A stretch of DNA of 64,000 nucleotides from Volvox africanus (lineage: Eukaryota; Chlorophyta; Chlorophyceae; Chlamydomonadales; Volvocaceae): the NCBI GenBank assembly GCA_030268105.1, contig BSDZ01000120.1, positions 124,001-188,000 of the forward strand. Direction: 5' to 3'. Below, one piece after another: positions 33,051 through 45,600 of this stretch. Under the pieces are notes generated by a model. The model was not told the DNA's origin, made no database searches, and saw only the letters and a list, made by a program, of their open reading frames with translations. How positions within the stretch are numbered: the first letter of the stretch is position 1; the number at the start of each line of letters is the position of its first letter. Made by a program: the position numbers and the translations under genes.

Positions 33051-35664
33051 GTAAAGCCTGGACCCTGGTGTGTGAAACATACAACCATCGTATGACGTAT
33101 CATTTTTGGCCACAATTCGCGACTTGTGGTTTTTGGGCTATCGGCCGCACCCTCACTGCGGAGGACAGGCGGGTGCTTAGAGGAGCTGAGATCTGGTTCT
33201 TAGGGGAACAGACATGGTGAGGAGTCCGTGGGACGATTGCAGCCTTACGGTTTTCGTTATTTTGAAGCAAAGAATTAGCTTGTGGTGGTTGGGATGGGTA
33301 CCTCAAAAACTCGGTAGTTCGCTTGCTTGGGCTGAGGGATGAGGGTTGGGGGTTGGGGGGTCGGGTTTGAGGTGGTGCGGAGTGGGGTGGGATGATGGAG
33401 TGAAACACAGCGGTCGGACGGACCCTGGTGGAAGGGTCTGTAGGATGTCGGATGGGCGCGGCTTTGCCTAGGGTAAGGGAGACCAGTCATCCCGGGCAGG
33501 TCATCGATTTGTAGCTGTCCTCAATATCGCGACGTCGCGGTGGTGGTATCAATAGTCGTACTTTGCCGATGCTGTTGCGAGTAGCTCGCTCGGTTGTCCC
33601 TGGGGTGAGGGGCGTTAGGCGTCAGCTGGTCCCTTGGATCACTGGTGGACGTGTGTTTATGAATGGAGCATCCAGAATATCGATATAGATTATCGATATC
33701 GATATTGATTTATTGATATCGATTTATCTTAGCCAGCAGTAATGATAGGTCATTCGATACCATCATCAATGTATGTCTGGCCTGATTTGCTGCAAATCAG
33801 GATGTTGTATGTCCTAATCAAGCCACGCACACACAAACACGAGGACCAAACGCCATTTTAATTTTCTGGTCAGCAGTTCAGTTTGCCTCCCTTGTTGTAT
33901 GTCCCACTCATCCTTTATGTGACCCTTGCTTGAAAGCGAGAGGCGCGAACGTTTGGCCTTTTTGGTACACGTAGGTCTGTCTTGTTCTGCTGCTGCTCTG
34001 GCCCTATCAGGTTTTCCTCCTTCCATAGAGTAACGAGCGACCGACATGCATGTCTTGTTGCTTTTGCCGTGCTCTACGTAAGTGGCGCTTTGATTGTGAA
34101 CTTGACAGTTCGGGCCTTTCCCCTAAGATGCCACGTTCCGAGATAACATACACGTTGAGCATAGAAAAGCTCCAGCTGCATCTGTGGATTAAAAAGGCAG
34201 GCAGCGGCTCTAATGAGGAGGAAGGTGCCATACACCGTGTAAAGGTCTTTCCCCCCTCAGACCCACCGCAGCAGTAATAGCACCAGCAGCAGTATTAGCA
34301 CCACCAGCAGCAGCACTAGCAGCGCATGTGGCTTACCCGACTGAGCCTTGCTTGTTGCGGTGGCAGAGATGCTATGAGACAGTGAAGGATCTGTTCTCCT
34401 GCTGCCTCATGCTCGCTTTTGAACTCCTAGTTTAGGTGGTAGTGGTCAAGGTGGTGATGATGGAATAGTTTGCGTCACCACACGAGTCACTGTTGTTGAC
34501 GTATGTATGTAGTGACGCATGCTGGTGTATGGGCGTGGATATGGTGGTTGCCGAGCCGAGGCTATGCTGCTTTTGATGAGTGAGCTGTGATGAGGGGCGA
34601 CAGATTGTGTGTCTGCTGGCTGTCATTATTACCTTCCACATCTGCCGCCTCACCGCCTTTCGTCCCTCGATTCCGATATATAGCCCCGGGGCGATTGGGG
34701 CACCGGACAGGGTGGATGCATGGGTGAATGATTTTGTGTGTGGTATTTAATGCGTGTTCATGTAGCGAAAATGTGTGTCCCGAAACCAATGACTAGCACT
34801 ACTAGCACTGAACACCGTAGTTGTAGAAAATATGTGTACATGTGTATAGCTAATCACCAAACATATAAAGTCGCTGATTGAGGTGGACGATGTGTGTGAA
34901 TAGACCCTGCGCACCAGTTGTGCGCGTGCATCCATTGTAGCCGCATCTAAACAACTAGACTCCCTCCTTAACCGCATCTAACTTGTAATTACCAAAAACT
35001 TAGATTGTCATATCGCCTCCGTTGGGGATATTTAGATATGATAGAAACGATATCTATAGCCAGGTGCTTAACCACATCTGAGGCCCGTAGATACCCTCCT
35101 CGGGCACCCTGTTGCTGGGCGAGCGAGATCAGCGGCAGATTGCCGTACGTAGTCCTTCTTGCTCTTGGCGCGATATTTCTCGTATATTGACTGACCAGGT
35201 AGATAACTACTCAACAAAATTTACTCAGGTCTGTATGCTTTGGTGCTCCTACCCGTTACCCACCCCATTCTGAACCCTTAACTCTGCGTACGGGGTTCCA
35301 CCCTCCACAGCGCCTATCTGCGCTGTTGTTGCCAATGTGCGTTGATTCCTCCTTAGCGATGACCTCCGAAGATATAGGTGCTGCTCCGTAACCATGAAGA
35401 CTCCGTCTTCCGCGACGGAAGAGTGGATCAGCACCTGGCTGACATAGTGCTCGGGCCTGCTCTATCTGGGCGGTTGGGCTGGTGGGGGCACTGCGGCACT
35501 CCCAGCACCATGACCGCGCTTGGACCTTTGTTCATTTACGAGAGGCATTATACGAGGGCATTTCAACTTCGCCTATCTTTCCCATGATATGTCGATAGCA
35601 TCATTTGCAATTCATTTCTCCGAAATTTTGCCGCCTCGTTTTCTTAATGCTCATCTGCATGAAG

Positions 35665-35782
35665 TGCATTAGATAGATATATAGAAAGATAGATAGATAG
35701 GTAGATGTAGATATAGATATAGATATAGATAGGTAGATGTAGATGTAGATGTAGATATAGATATAGATATAGATATAGATAT
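35665..35782. repeat. GATA / ATAGAT microsatellite
   Basis: About 115 bp of GATA, GTAGAT and ATAGAT units in alternating blocks, in noncoding DNA before the exon at 36239. Confidence 0.85.
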
Positions 35783-36238
35783 ATCACATGGAAGATAGGA
35801 CTGATTTAGAGCTACTGGAAAATGATAATTTTAATATCATATGATTGATCAATAGCTTTGCAGTTTATGCGTCTAAATACTTATGTATATATATAATATG
35901 TTATATTTATAATTATTATTACGGTTATTTGAGATAGTGATAAGGCATGTATGTAGTGCTCATTTCCATGTGTGCATGCTTACTAGACACATACATGCAT
36001 TGACAAATAGATGGAAGATAGCTAGATAGGTTGCGAACGAACGAGCCCTTATGTCGTGTAATAAATAGTTAACAAAGGCGCGTGCCCGTGTGTGTATGTT
36101 GTGTGTGTATGTCGTATTCTATGATTCCCGTTACCCGCGTGCTTCATTTGTGACCCCTTTATTTATCCATGCTTCATTTGCTTCCACCAGCCCCTCGCCC
36201 GTCTTAACAACTTCCTGTTATTGCATGTGTGTATGTAG

Positions 36239-36658
36239 GATGCAGTCATTGGCGCGGTCAAGGGTGCAAGCGGCACCCTCGGCAGCTACGAGAACACTGA
36301 GCAGCACTTCAACTACTTCGATGTCATCACGACCTACTCGGAGCGTGAGATCTCCGTGCGCATCATCAAGTTCGGCCTCAACATGAAGAATACGGATGTC
36401 AAAACACTGTGCGGGGGATATGACAAGACCCACTTGGACAGCGCCTACGACACATTCAACTTCGTGGGCGACAACCAAATGATGATTAAGATGCAGGCGA
36501 AGATCTTGGATAAGGAGTTGGACTACATGGCAGAGAAGCTCCTCCAGTTCATCGAGCAGTTTTACGACGAGGAGCTGGCTAACTGGCAAAACAGCTTGGG
36601 GGACATCCTCACACAGAACCGGACACCCCAGCCGCCTCAGCCATCACCCAGCAGCTAA
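36239..36658 (+). CDS. Last exon of an unrecognised gene (140 codons)
   Basis: The acceptor ATGTAG precedes an open frame ending TAA at 36656-36658. Codon use is strongly GC3-biased (AAG, CTC, ATC, GAG), as in highly expressed algal genes. The peptide starts DAVIGAVKGASGTLGSY, has an alpha/beta-like core (EREISVRIIKFGLNMKN), a helical end (LDYMAEKLLQFIEQFYDEEL) and a Pro-rich tail. It has no signal or membrane segment. I do not recognise the family. Upstream exons are unresolved. The gene converges on the minus-strand gene at 37338 with about 680 bp between the stops. Confidence 0.75.
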   Translation, partial: DAVIGAVKGASGTLGSYENTEQHFNYFDVITTYSEREISVRIIKFGLNMKNTDVKTLCGGYDKTHLDSAYDTFNFVGDNQMMIKMQAKILDKELDYMAEKLLQFIEQFYDEELANWQNSLGDILTQNRTPQPPQPSPSS

Positions 36659-37337
36659 TAATAGCCATGAAGTGGACGAAAGCAATGCATGGGAATCGTT
36701 TATTTACTTCCTGACGCCGTGATAACGTACTGCGGGTGTGATGTGAGAGCTCTACGTCAGGGGAGGCCGCTTTACGTGCATGCTTGTGATGGTTGTGTAC
36801 GGAGAGGTTGAAAGTGAATAACAGTGCAGTTAGCTAGGCTGTGCTCTCTGCTGCGTACTTGTGATCGTACATCCCTTAACGTCATTACTTCGTCACATGT
36901 GTACATGTGGATATATTTCGTGTATTCGTGGCTGGCGGATGTAGGACCGCTGCCTTGTCGCTGTGATGTTTGCACAGATGCGCCCCAGATGATGATTCCA
37001 TTTTGTTGTTGATGATCAGAATAAGAACATCGACGATGGTTTACGTAATGTCGCCAATCAACACGTACATCCAAACGACGTGCGGAATGAGTATTGAAAC
37101 ACACCAGTAGCTTGATCATGATGTCAAGGATAGGCCTGCTGCCCCACTTCCCCGCACTACTACCGTCTTTACCGAGATGGTAGAGAGGACTCCAAGAGAG
37201 GATTCCAACAGCAGCAGTGCCGATGGCGGCTGCAGTACCTTCGGAATGGTACTGGTAACTTTCTTGCGAGGATAAATTTCGGTACAATCCAATACAATTC
37301 CGTACGATCATGAAAGTGATCGCCACTCGCGCAGCCC

Positions 37338-37472
37338 TCATACCATCATGGAACGACCACCGAGTCCCATCCCGCCCATGCCGAACATAAGGCCCCCACC
37401 GCTTAGCCCACCCATGTCGTACAGACTCCGCTCCAGCCGATCCTTCTTGGATCGCCCCCCGAGGGGTCCGGA
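37338..37472 (-). CDS. Last exon of an unrecognised minus-strand gene
   Basis: After the acceptor ACACAG (37475-37473) the frame reads SGPLGGRSKKDRLERSLYDM, then a Gly/Met-rich tail ending RSMMV and TGA at 37338. The composition resembles a disordered C-terminus. The preceding intron is invaded 13 bp upstream of this exon by the 11.5-kb tandem array. All other exons would lie beyond the array and outside the window. Confidence 0.55.
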   Translation of the reverse strand, partial: SGPLGGRSKKDRLERSLYDMGGLSGGGLMFGMGGMGLGGRSMMV

Positions 37473-37485
37473 CTGTGTTCGTGCG

Positions 37486-37756
37486 TGACCCAGTACGTTG
37501 GTACATGATATGGTATGGCGGAAGACGAGACGCCACGGGGGTATGGGAGTCGAAGATCCCATGATCGGATGTTGAACAGGCGGCCAAATTGATATATTCG
37601 CAGTTGAGTAGGCAAAGATCAAACAAATAGAAGAAGGGGAGACGGGAAGGGAGGGAGGGAGGGGTGACAGAGGATTGCGGGAGTCTGCCAGACAAGAAAA
37701 CATGGAGGGTTCAATTCGGCGCAAGGGATTAATAATCACTATAACAAGGAATTCGT
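37486..37756. other. Host intron segment carried in every unit
   Basis: Sequence directly continuous with the host intron of the minus-strand gene at 37338. It recurs at 48980-49250 and 60474-60744, showing that the duplication includes flanking host DNA and is not simply repeated transposition. Confidence 0.8.
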
Positions 37757-38786
37757 GTGTTAGCTCGCGTTAGGCTCGCGTTAGGGACCCCTAACGCAAG
37801 CCTAACGCAAGCTTAACGCGAACTAACGCGAGTTAACGCAAAGCCTAACGCAAATCAAACGCATTGCGTTATTGCTTGCGTATTGCTAACGCAATCCTAA
37901 CGCACCTAACGCAATCGCAAATAAACGTTTTTGGGAGGGAACGAAAATGTTTGCGTTTACTTTGCGTTAGCTAACGCAACCTAACACGAACTTACGCAAT
38001 GTCAAACGCACCCACATAGATTCTAAGGTGTGCGTTAGGCCTAACGCAACGCAAGCGTTAGAGACCCATACGCAAGCAAAAATACATAGCGTGCATGGAA
38101 GTTAAAGTTCTCTAACGCACAATATACGCACGCCTAACGCGCATTAACGTGCATTAACGCATGCTTGCGTATGCTGCGAATAATGCGTACACAGGTAGCA
38201 GTTGTGGGTTGCGTAGACGTTTTAAACGCATGTAACTAACATACTCGCACGCTTTCGCAAGGTCTTACGCGTGCGATAGCAACATTCGCGCCACTTTCGC
38301 TTTGCGTACGAGGCAGCCTCGCATTCTTGCTCACTGTAACTACTTTTGGTCGTTCTGGTTATTTCTTTACTGTTTCAGTTATCGTTCCTGTTATTGTTTG
38401 CTGTTTTGCCCACCCGCTGCAGAATTATTTTTGTGTGTACGGAAACTATCCTGTCGTAATGTACGTAGCTGTTATGAAGAATATCAATAGGATTTCAGTT
38501 TTGGTACATGAAAATATTCCAGGCAATAATTTACAGTTCAATATTTGGAAAGCATCCAGGTAAGCAGCCATTGGTGAGTACGCATTAATTCAATGAAACA
38601 ATCAAATTTCTACACATCCAATCCTGCCAATCAAATTTTGTTTATGAGTTCAATAATCATTTGTACCATGCACCAATCATTTCAATCATCATTAGGTACA
38701 TACATCCTAACTTCATCTGCCACCGCACATTTAGCAGCCCGCTCTAATATAAGCTTAGAAACAAACATGTTAGATGTTAGTTCTAT

Positions 38787-40461
38787 CTAATAGTCTTCTA
38801 TTTCACTCTCTCTGTCGTCCTCCTCTGGCGCAGTGGTGGCGTCATCCTGCTCGTCCTCAATCTTCTCGTCCTCGCTCACCTCCTCCTCAAGCAACTCCTG
38901 AAAAGTTTAGAAAAGGAAAATTATACTTATTTACATGCATATGTATAAATGTAAATTAAGCTGTCACCACTCAGCAATTATCACTTCCGGTTACAATAAT
39001 CTTAATCATGTCTAGGGTGGGCAGTGCTTTTAAGTACCACTAATCATTCTAAAAGCATAGTCTTTCATTTGCTGTACTTGGACACTTTGTTACCTGTTTC
39101 TGCTAACTCCCTGAGCTCCCACGTTGACGTAGTACACGGGCACTAGTGCCCGTGTACATCGCACACCTTCCGAAACACTCTTGACCTTTATCAGTCGAAA
39201 CAACACATATTATAATTATACATTCAAACATGAAGGAAATTTAGATAATAAGCTGAACTAAGGAAATTACCTTCTGTCCCTGGTGGACGTAACTGTCATC
39301 GTCATCCGTAGACTTGTCTTCCAACGGCACCTGCTGGTCCAAAATACGTGAAGGGACTTGGTAGTAATAAAAAGGTTATATTAAAAAGTAAGTAATGTCT
39401 GACCTCAATATTTCGTACCTTTCTTTTGGTGCCCGTGCTTGGTCGCCTCACTTTCGTGGATGGCCGCACATCGTCATCGTTCGTTACCTTCAAGGGCCGA
39501 CGTTAGCATACATATATGATTTGAGAAATTACAAGCTTACAATTTCTATCAAAAAAGAGAAAAATAAATCAACATATGGCACATCAAACGACAAAGCACA
39601 CAGCAAATGAAAAGAATATAACGAAACATGAAATAACAGCTCAATAAAACAGGAAGACAGGATGAATGGGCTGTACCTTTTTTGCTGCCGCCTTGCTTGA
39701 GTTCCTAGCTTTCCTGCTGGAGTTCCTTGTCGTAGAGGGCTGTGAACTCTTTGCCTACATAAAAAGGAAGTACGTTTGGGGAGAATAGGAACAATTACAT
39801 AAAAGACAGAAAGGAGAAAACAGGTTAAAGGACATTAATGATCTGTACATCCCTGTATATGAGATCCGTAATGTACATCACCCATCCAGCAATAATTTTG
39901 CTAAGCGCGCCTGGTAATTTGCACACCCCATCATCCACTCTCCGTACTACTAGTATTTGCACTAACCTGTCAGTGTCTAGCGGCTTTGACCTCCTTCTCC
40001 TTCTGATGTATGCTAGCTGCGTTGGCAGCCAGCACCATCATCGATGCATCTTCACCATGCGCGGGCTGCTTTTGGCTTTTGCTAGGGCGCCCATTATGAG
40101 TTCCTAATGGCACGTCATTTCGGCCGTTTTTCTGCGGGTTGGTGGCAATAAAGTATTTCGTACACGACAAAAATAAACGCAGGAAAAAAAATTATTCTTT
40201 TACTAGTTAAAGTAAAATACAAATCTTATGCATACGTACTACTTAAAAGCGAAGAGTAGTACTTCCGTACTCCGTCCAGGGTTGTGCGGCTGCCAATCAA
40301 TCCCATGTAAGCAACAATGTTTCGTAACCCTGCTTTACAACATCCTTTATATGTACATTTAATGCCACCAATTGTACACAGTCGTCAGGTCGTCCATGTC
40401 ATACGGTAGCAGTTCTATTGGACAACCTAGCTTGCGCAGGCAGCATTCGTATAATTTCTGC
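38787..40461 (-). CDS. Exon-like pieces of a gene inside the TAACGCA element
   Basis: Minus-strand stretches with splice borders are 40461 down to about 40365 (KLYECCLRKLGCPIELLPYD), 40124-39966 (VPLGTHNGRPSKSQKQPAHG), 39757-39677 (QPSTTRNSSRKARNSSKAAA), 39491-39422 (DDDVRPSTKVRRPSTGTKRK), 39333-39272 (PLEDKSTDDDDSYVHQGQK) and 38897-38787 (ELLEEEVSEDEKIEDEQDD, ending TAG). The tail is basic then acidic, like many chromatin or transposase C-termini. Not all phases could be reconciled, so the model is incomplete and the product unrecognised. Identical pieces occur in units 2 and 3. Confidence 0.4.
39132..39157. repeat. Perfect 26-bp palindrome
   Basis: Each half is GTACACGGGCACT and the centre is ACTAGT; the whole 26 bp equals its own reverse complement. 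It lies in an intron-like interval of the TAACGCA element and recurs at 50626-50651 and 62120-62145. Confidence 0.9.
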
Positions 40462-41784
40462 AGCATCAACAGCTAATCATATATTTGTAAAGAAATAATA
40501 ATTGCTTCAGTAACGAATGGAGCCGCCTTCTGCTTATGATGGAAAGTCCCGTATGAAACTCTTTACATCCCGAAAACACTTTTCCCCTGAAAGTCAGGAA
40601 CATTTTCAGTGTGTCATGCCTGGAAGGGAGCCACTAGAATGCAACATTGCATCGGATCTGCTAGATGGCATCGACCAAGGCAGCAGCCGCTTGGCTCAAA
40701 GCTTGGCTCTTCCTGGTTTTAGTAGCAATGAGAAGTGACTTCATTGTGACGAGGATGTTTAGAATCACCATTGCAACGTTTGTACTTGAGATGCCCCGTC
40801 TATGTGCCCCGTCTTGGGAGCCAGGGCCAGCGGGATGGGATGGAAGGCAAGGGTTCTGGGCAGCCCTCAGTACAGCGCCGTCATCGGCTTAGGCACGTGC
40901 TTGGAGTTTCTGGAGCCATGAAACAATTCTGATTAGGAATGTGCATGACGTTTTTGATGCAATGACAAAATAATGACCGTGCTGAAAATTGTGGCGTGAA
41001 TCTGTTGAACTATTCATTCCCGTGCAGCGATTGAACTATTCTGCATTGCAATATGTCTGGATTTGGGAAGCATTGGGGTCATAGAGTACGTCTCACACAT
41101 GGTCAATTTTCATGGTCAATTTTCACACCTACGCAAAGCTGCTATGGTGCTTGCCGGAAAAGGCTATATAATTTTGGGGGCCTGCTCGATGTGTAACTGT
41201 GGCTCTTGGTGACTTTGTTTGGGTCTCCATCTGGCAACATTGTTGCCTGGCTACTGTGTAAGGTTTGCTGTTGCCAACTTTCTGCGATCCTTACCCACGC
41301 TTGCTAACTCCGGCAGCTTGCTGCTCAATAACTAGAAACCCTTCCATAACTAGAAAGGTAGCCATGAACAGACATGTGTGGCACTTAAGAGTTTTATGTT
41401 ACAAAGTAAGCCACATGTACAGGTTCTAAATCCATATAATGGTAGCGATTTAGCGATGTTAACAAGCGTTCACCAGAGCAATCTCTTGTACAACGACTAG
41501 TATTCATAGCGCTATCCTAAATTGAAATTAACTTTGAAGATATTTTATGCACAAAGTCTCCAATGCTATTGCACAATAAGAGCAAGTAAGCAAACTAAAT
41601 AAATCCGGCGAACCCGTGCTCCGAACATTATTATGCGCTATCTACATAAACTTTGCGTAAACTGCGTTACAGTGCGTTACGTGCGTATGGTAACGCACTG
41701 TACGCAAGATATACGCAAGCTGTTTGCGTAAAGTTAACGCGTGCGTTAGGTTTGCGATCGCGTGCGTTAGGTTTGCGTTAGGCA

Positions 41785-42598
41785 TGTTGTACCTCTCGTT
41801 TGCGTTTGCTCATAAGTATCTGCACGTCTGGAGACTATCGACACCGATGCGCGAGCACTTGCAAGTACAGCAAGGCAAGCGAGAGCAAACAGAGACAGCA
41901 GAAGACTTCAAGACGAAGAGAGATATAACTTACGGTCTTACAGATCGGAATGATGCAATGGACGAAATCGCCGTCAGCGCCGGAAGCAAGCAATCATCAC
42001 GCGGCGGTGATTAGCGAAGTTCAGGCTTAGCTCGGGCTAAGTAGAATATCGTATAGCAATAGTAATGTAGAACACACAAGTGTTCCCCGGTATCGAATGT
42101 CTTGTCTAGCTTAGCCGTCCTCGCATCTGTTATACTCGCAGCATCGCAGTGCTGTACGATTCACATTAGGAGGCCGATCCTAGATGTGACAACCCTACTG
42201 CGTATGGGCGATGTCAACGTATAAGCCTTTCCGGCATTCGCATGATGCAAGGGTCCGGATAACGATATCCGGTTGCAGGGCATGTATCGCGACGAGTGCG
42301 GCGCTCTCAACGTGTGCTTAAATGAAGTAATATTATATCAGATAATATTACTTATCGTTTCGTAGCACGAGCATAATGCGCACTTCAATGCTTCGGGCAT
42401 TCATGCATGCTAGGCGGATTTGCCATGGTGCGATGTCGCGATGGATAATGACAACATGCCAGATGCATATATAAATGTATGCGAATACATTTATATCATG
42501 CAGATTCATTCATATGTAATGCGTTCATCACAAAAGCACTTCGCCTCGTAGGATCGCGTCGACCTACGCGTCGGCGGGAAATGAACTGTAGCACAACA
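41785..42598 (-). repeat. 3' LTR of the chromovirus, full length (unit 1)
   Basis: The 814-bp LTR has ends TGTTGT...ACAACA. Its inner edge abuts a purine-rich tract. It contains an 11-bp inverted repeat near 42330-42356 (AGTAATATTAT/ATAATATTACT) and a 12-bp one at 42469-42496 (ATATAAATGTAT/ATACATTTATAT) that places TATA-like sequence on both strands in U3. The unit 2 copy is 53279-54092. The outer flank AGGCA gives a candidate target duplication. Confidence 0.85.
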
Positions 42599-42615
42599 AT
42601 TATCCGCCCTCCCGT
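42599..42615 (-). other. Polypurine tract (unit 1)
   Basis: The minus strand reads ACGGGAGGGCGGATAAT directly before the TGTTGT start of the 3' LTR, the expected primer site for plus-strand DNA synthesis. The copy in unit 2 is at 54093-54109. Confidence 0.7.
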
Positions 42616-42657
42616 ATGCAGCGTCCTCGCTGCATCATACAGCATCGACTGCAGGGG

Positions 42658-45600
42658 TCATTGGGCTTGCGTGGCACGTTTGCAGGCTTCTTCGAGCAGG
42701 GGTTTCATGTCCTGTGAGAAGTTGCGTGCCGGTTCCCATGAGTTGTGCTCGTCGGTATACCCTGTCCACTTAACCAAGTACTCGTGTACTGTTCGCTTAC
42801 GTCGGTGTCGGCCCACACGACGCGCGCGATAATCTAACACCCGCTCCACATCGTAAAACTTCTGTTTACCAGCGATCCAGGTCTCGGGAACTGGTTCGAT
42901 CGCTGCGGGGGCGTTAGCAGGCTCAGGGACGGGTTCCGTACTACGATACGGACGAACAAGCGATACGTGAAACGTGGGGTGAATGGTCATATCAGCGGGC
43001 AATGCAAGCTGCACAGCCACATTCCCAACCATGCGCACGACAGGGTACGGACCAATCCAGCGGGGTAAGAGTTTTCGGGATCCGTCGGCCAAGGAACGCA
43101 AGTTCTTGGTGCTTAGCAACACGAGTTGCCCCTCCGAAAACGTTACATCCTGCTTGGATTTGTTGTAGTATTCCGTCGTTCGTTGCTGCGCCGCGTCCAA
43201 ACACGACTTCGCGTCTGTGATTCGGGACATAAAAGACTTGGCAAAAAGTTTAGCAGCAGGCACGTTCACTTCCAACTCACGCCACACGGGTAGCGCGGGA
43301 TGAAACCCGTAGTTAAGAAAGAACGGACTTTTGCCTGTAGAGCGGTTAACAGCATTGTTAAGCGCGAATTCTGCCGCAGTCAAATACGTATCCCAAACGA
43401 GTGGTGTGCGACCAGCATAATTGCGCAACATATCACCCAACGTGCGGTTTGTGCGTTCGGTTTGACCATCAGTCTGCGGGTGATACACCGTGCTCAGGTT
43501 AACGCGCATGCCAACTAGTTTGCAGAGCGCTTCCCAAAACTTAGACGTGAACTGTCCACCGCGGTCCGAGATCACATTTTTGGGAATCCCGTGTAACCGA
43601 ACCACATTATCGAAAAACAAACGTGCAGTTTGCTCAGCCGTGCAGGATGATGTGCATGGTGCTAGGTGAACCATCTTAGTCAGACGATCGACCATTACGA
43701 ACACCGCATCATATCCCCCCTCAGTTTTGGGCAGCGCGACTACGAAGTCCATGGAAACACTTTCCCAAGGCGCATCCGGGACAGGCAACGGTTGCAACAA
43801 CCCTTGGCCCTTACCGGACAAAGCCTTATTGCGCTGGCACAGACTGCATGTCTGGACGAAGTTCGCCGCATCCTTAGCCAAACGAGGCCACCAAAAGGAA
43901 CGTTGCACCAAGTCGATCAATCGCTTGCTACCAGGGTGTCCTGCTAACGGGTCCTCGTGGAACCGTGCAAGGATGTCGTAGCGTAGCGCATCGTCGTTCG
44001 GAACGACGATTTGCGTAGCTGAACCCTCCGTCCGTAGCCAAAGGCCATTCTGCTTGCGAAGGTTTTCTACATTAGCCGGGTCCGCGAACCAGGCGTCTGC
44101 GTTGTAGGCAACCTTCAACCGCTCCGCGAGGTCCGTCGCGATCGGTACCTCCTCGCTACGCGGCCGCACGACGGGCGCTGCCAAAATTGCAGCGTGTAGC
44201 GACGGATGTCGACTGAGAGCATCGGCAATATTCAATTTACCAGAAATATACTCCCAGGTGCAGTTGAACCTAGCTAGATATTCCATCCACCTAGCTTGAC
44301 GGCGGTTCAACGTCGGAACGCTTTGCAAAAACGTTAGGGGCTTGTGGTCAGTCTTTAAACTAAACGGGCGTCCCTCGAGGTAACAGCGCCATTCCTTTAA
44401 AGCATGCAGCACGGCCAGAAGCTCCTGTTCCCCGGTGGTGTAGCGAATCTCCGCACCAGAAAACTTCTTACTCGTGAAGGCGATTGGTCGCCCTTCCTGT
44501 AACAATACAGCACCGCTTCCAAATATTGAGGCATCAGACACTACCTCAACACGAAATGGCAACGAGTAATCAGGGAATGCAAGGGTGACATCTTCGGCAA
44601 TGATTCGTTTGAGCTCTTCGAATGCCCGCTGGCATTGCGACGTCCACGACTCGAGCGAAACGAAAACGCCTTTGCGAGTTAAGTTAGTAAGCGGGGCCGC
44701 AATGATGGAATATTTTTCAATGAACTTTCGGAAATAATTGGTCAAGCCAAGGAACTTACGCAGCTCCATGAGGTTCTGAGGCGCGGGCCAATCGCGAACC
44801 ACGGCGACCTTCCGCGGGTCCATCTTCACACCGGTGGCCGACACAATGTGGCCCAAATATTCCACCTGAGGCTGCGCCCAAAAGCATTTGGCGCGTTTAG
44901 CAAACAATTGCTCCCGCCTCATAACGTCGAGCACGAGCCGCAGATGCTCCAAGTGCTCCTCGCGCGTCTTAGAATATACCAAGATGTCATCCAGGTAGCA
45001 AACAACGAACCTGTCGATAAACGGCCTAAACATTCGGTCCATAACCGCCTGAAACGTCGCAGGGGCATTAGTCAAACCAAACGATAGGACCGTATACTCA
45101 AAGTGACCGAAGGGCGTCCGAAAAGCGGTTTTCGGGATATCAGAGGCAGCGATGCGAATCTGATTGTAGCCCTGTTGTAAGTCAATTGAGGAAAAATAAG
45201 CCGAGCCCTTCAGCTTATCCAACAGGTCGTCAACGCGTGGCAAAGGGTAGCGATTTTTCATCGTATTCGCATTCAACCCCCGGTAATCGATGCACATGCG
45301 CAAGGTCCCATCCTTCTTACCGACAAATAAAATCGGTGCAGAATACGGGGATGTGCTGGGGCGTATCATACCCTTCGCAAGCAAATCCGTCACCTGGCGC
45401 TTCACCTCGTCCAGTTCCAATGGACTCAACCTGTACATTGGCCGGGCCGTAGGCTGCGCTCCAGGCATGAGAGGGATTGTATGATCAACAGGACGCATAG
45501 GTGGTAGGCCGGGGATATCTTTAAAGACGTCCTCATACTGCGACAGTAGGGCCTCAACCTCAGGATGCGCAGAAATCTGCGCGGTGGTGACACAACAGCT

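Larger units (their letters stand above)
31006..36238. other. Intron or spacer DNA with microsatellites and stray exon-like stretches
   Basis: Apart from the candidate exons at 32609-33050, another open stretch lies at 34029-34270 (MPRSEITYTLSIEKLQLHLW) after a good acceptor (CCTTCCATAG). TG/CA runs occur near 32090, 32560-32600 and 32780-32803. A cluster of ATCGAT-type palindromes lies at 33675-33725. No complete gene can be assembled here by eye. Confidence 0.5.
37757..41784. mobile_element. Element with TAACGCA-rich ends (unit 1)
   Basis: The first 550 bp and last 150 bp are crowded with TAACGCA/TGCGTTA motifs in both orientations, including the perfect palindrome GCGTTAGGCCTAACGC near 38033. 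The middle is ordinary AT-balanced DNA with minus-strand exon-like pieces. Dense subterminal repeats of one short motif suggest a DNA transposon with transposase-binding arrays. No transposase could be identified and no terminal inverted repeat or target duplication is certain. The right end may have been split by the retrotransposon. Copies occur at 49251-53278 and 60745-64000 (cut by the window). Confidence 0.6.

Noticed and set aside
37757..38300. TAACGCA motif field considered as CRISPR or telomeric repeat
   Set aside because: Spacing is irregular, orientation alternates and spacers are not unique units of constant length; it does not match the TTTAGGG or TTTTAGGG telomere repeat.
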